From positions 1-42,138 of the forward strand of contig NZ_JACHBG010000033.1 of assembly GCF_014207095.1 (NCBI RefSeq): DNA of 42,138 nt. Reading direction: 5' to 3'. The translations under genes and the position numbers were made by a program. The notes beneath the pieces were generated by a model that searched no databases, had not been told where the DNA came from, and was given only the letters and a program-made list of their open reading frames with translations. Source of the stretch: Martinezella lusitana. Lineage in GTDB: Bacteria > Pseudomonadota > Alphaproteobacteria > Rhizobiales > Rhizobiaceae. Shown one piece after another: positions 41,226 to 42,138 of this stretch; the first letter of the stretch is position 1; every line of letters begins with the position of its first letter.

Positions 41226-41260
41226 AATGAGCTCACCGAAGAGTACCTGACGAGCTCATT
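41226..41260. repeat. Hairpin after the operon
   Basis: Nine-base arms AATGAGCTC (41226-41234) and GAGCTCATT (41252-41260) can pair around a 17-nt loop, 77 bp after the last stop. No T-run follows, so it is not a classical terminator; it could stabilise the 3' end. The rest of 41150-41475 holds nothing I can assign. Confidence 0.35.
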
Positions 41261-41475
41261 GTGAGGCCTTGATGCGGGCGGTATAGGCTGGCTCAGGGCA
41301 TCGATATCTTTGGCAAGGTGAAGGGAAGCGTGGGGTTGATTGCCGTCATTCTCAAGGCGCCTCACTGATGTCAGCGGCATTAAATTAGGTACTCGAGCGA
41401 ACAACAAAGGCACCGAGGCGACGACCCAAAAGACCAGCAACTAATACGGCGTCTCACTAAAATCGACTCATGGGC

Positions 41476-41571
41476 TGCGTATTCCGATGAAGCCGGCCAT
41501 CGATTCCGATTTGAAGCCGGCCAGTCATTCCGATTTCATTCCGGCGGGCGTTCCGATTTGAAGGCGGCCAT
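41476..41571 (+). mobile_element. IS21-type terminal remnant
   Basis: It begins TGCGTATTCCGATGAAGCC, like the end of the first IS21 (2254), and contains three further TTCCGAT(T)-GCCGGCC-like blocks at about 20-35 bp spacing. These are transposase-binding repeats of an IS21 end. No istA or istB follows; IS5 sequence starts directly after, so the rest was lost. Confidence 0.7.
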
Positions 41572-41581
41572 TTCTCGGACT

Positions 41582-41941
41582 GATCCTGGCATTCTGGCCG
41601 ACGCCGGATACCGCGGCCACAATGCGCCCCAGAGCCACAAGCTGCGGGTCTTCACCAGTGGCCAGAAGCGCCACGTGACGCCGGCCATCAAACGTCTGAT
41701 GCGAAGGCGGTCAGCCGTCGAGCCCGTCATCGGGCACCTCAAGAACGAGCGCAGAATGGACCGCAACTATCTTGCCGGACAGCAGGGCGATGCCCTCAAT
41801 GCCGTTCTGGCTGCCGCCGGCTACAATTTCTCGCTTCTGCTCAGGTGGTTCAGGCTACTTTTGTGCCTGCTCGTCAGGCAAACTCTCGACGCCGACAATC
41901 ATGCGCCGCCACACCGAAAACGGTTCTTCACGGGCGACTAA
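41582..41941 (+). pseudogene. IS5-family transposase, C-terminal fragment
   Basis: About 119 codons encode GILADAGYRGHNAPQSHKLR, then HVTPAIKRLMRRRSAVEPVI, GHLKNERRMDRNYLAGQQGD and ALNAVLAAAGYNFSLLLRWF: the last third of an IS5-family DDE transposase, including the Glu of SAVEPVIGHLK. The N-terminal two thirds are missing and the fragment is joined directly to the IS21 remnant. There is no native start. It looks like a deletion scar between two insertion sequences. Confidence 0.8.
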
Positions 41942-41961
41942 GAGTCGGATTCGAAAAGCGT

Positions 41962-42138
41962 TCAACGATATCCATACCTTGCTAGCCGTCTGGTGATGAG
42001 ACGAATGTGGGCGATCATGATCCACGCTTCGGCTGATGCGATCGAGCGTTCGACGTCTTTGGCCAATCTGCGGCATCTGCCAAGCCAGGCGAAGGTCCGT
42101 TCGACCACCCATCGACGCGGCAGAACCTCGAAGCCTTT
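41962..42138 (-). CDS. IS5-family (IS427-like) transposase, C-terminal part, cut by window edge
   Basis: The minus-strand frame enters from the right edge and reads KGFEVLPRRWVVERTFAWLG, then RCRRLAKDVERSIASAEAWI, MIAHIRLITRRLARYGYR and a stop at 41962-41964. This is the conserved end of the second ORF of IS427-type IS5 elements, with the catalytic Glu in WVVERTFAWL. The element end should lie between 41941 and 41962. Whether the gene is complete cannot be seen here. Confidence 0.85.
   Translation of the reverse strand, partial: KGFEVLPRRWVVERTFAWLGRCRRLAKDVERSIASAEAWIMIAHIRLITRRLARYGYR

Noticed and set aside
41476..41571. Spaced TTCCGAT/GCCGGCC repeats as a CRISPR or iteron array
   Set aside because: Repeats are short and imperfect, and they start with an IS21-type terminus; the same kind of blocks occurs at both ends of the first IS21 element.
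1..42138. tRNA, rRNA, CRISPR array, repABC or other replication/partition genes
   Set aside because: None was found on reading both strands; nothing decides whether the window is chromosomal or plasmid.

Overview
The window reads as an accessory region of an alphaproteobacterial genome, most likely Rhizobiales (Rhizobium/Sinorhizobium/Agrobacterium type). This is judged from the GC-rich coding style, the family mix (IS66, IS21, IS630 and RIT elements, tandem MFS_3 transporters, DUF433/DUF5615 and HipBA toxin-antitoxin genes) and the absence of core housekeeping genes. I found no tRNA, rRNA, CRISPR array or replication origin. Assignments come from reading the sequence and recalling families; no database search was run.

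Layout. 1-95: one end of an IS66-family element that runs off the left edge. 98-2009: a short phage-like remnant and a three-gene minus-strand operon (putative toxin, HTH protein, DUF6941 protein). 2254-8367: an IS21-family element whose istA is interrupted by a 3.5-kb RIT (recombinase-in-trio) element. 8376-9649: small hypothetical genes, two terminator-like hairpins, a 28-residue membrane peptide and an IS30 fragment. 9775-13436: two paralogous MFS_3 exporters. 13632-17645: a stability cluster with hipBA flanked by two DUF433 antitoxin genes, each beside a decayed PIN-type toxin. 17672-22184: a small membrane protein and a PD-(D/E)XK nuclease-like gene, the latter cut near its 5' end by an IS630 element that itself carries an IS110/IS1111-type element. 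22610-27531: membrane-anchored coiled-coil genes, including a DUF4041/T5orf172 gene cut by IS66. 28225-41149: a compact plus-strand operon of five large genes. 41476-42138: IS21 and IS5 remnants running off the right edge.

The most interesting part is 28225-41149. In order it encodes an SF1 (Upf1/Dna2-like) helicase with an N-terminal winged-helix-like region and a C-terminal Vsr-like nuclease domain; a membrane-anchored coiled-coil protein; a membrane-anchored coiled-coil protein fused to a McrB-like AAA+ ATPase; a DUF2357/McrC-like protein; and a 785-residue protein with weak Hsp70-like (ASKHA) character. Four of the five genes overlap a neighbour, and the remaining gap is 15 bp. The plan recalls McrBC-derived systems with coiled coils and Upf1-like helicases (CoCoNuT-type), but the membrane anchors, the McrC-like protein without an obvious nuclease motif and the fifth gene make it worth treating as a possible variant.

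Several candidate defence genes are broken by insertion sequences whose removal restores the frame: the helicase (IS21, 6-bp duplication ATCGTC), the DUF4041/T5orf172 gene (IS66, 8-bp duplication GTTTTAGA) and the nuclease (IS630, TA). Toxins next to both DUF433 antitoxins are also decayed. The region therefore looks like a defence/stability island being inactivated by transposition, with intact ancestral proteins that can be rebuilt in silico.
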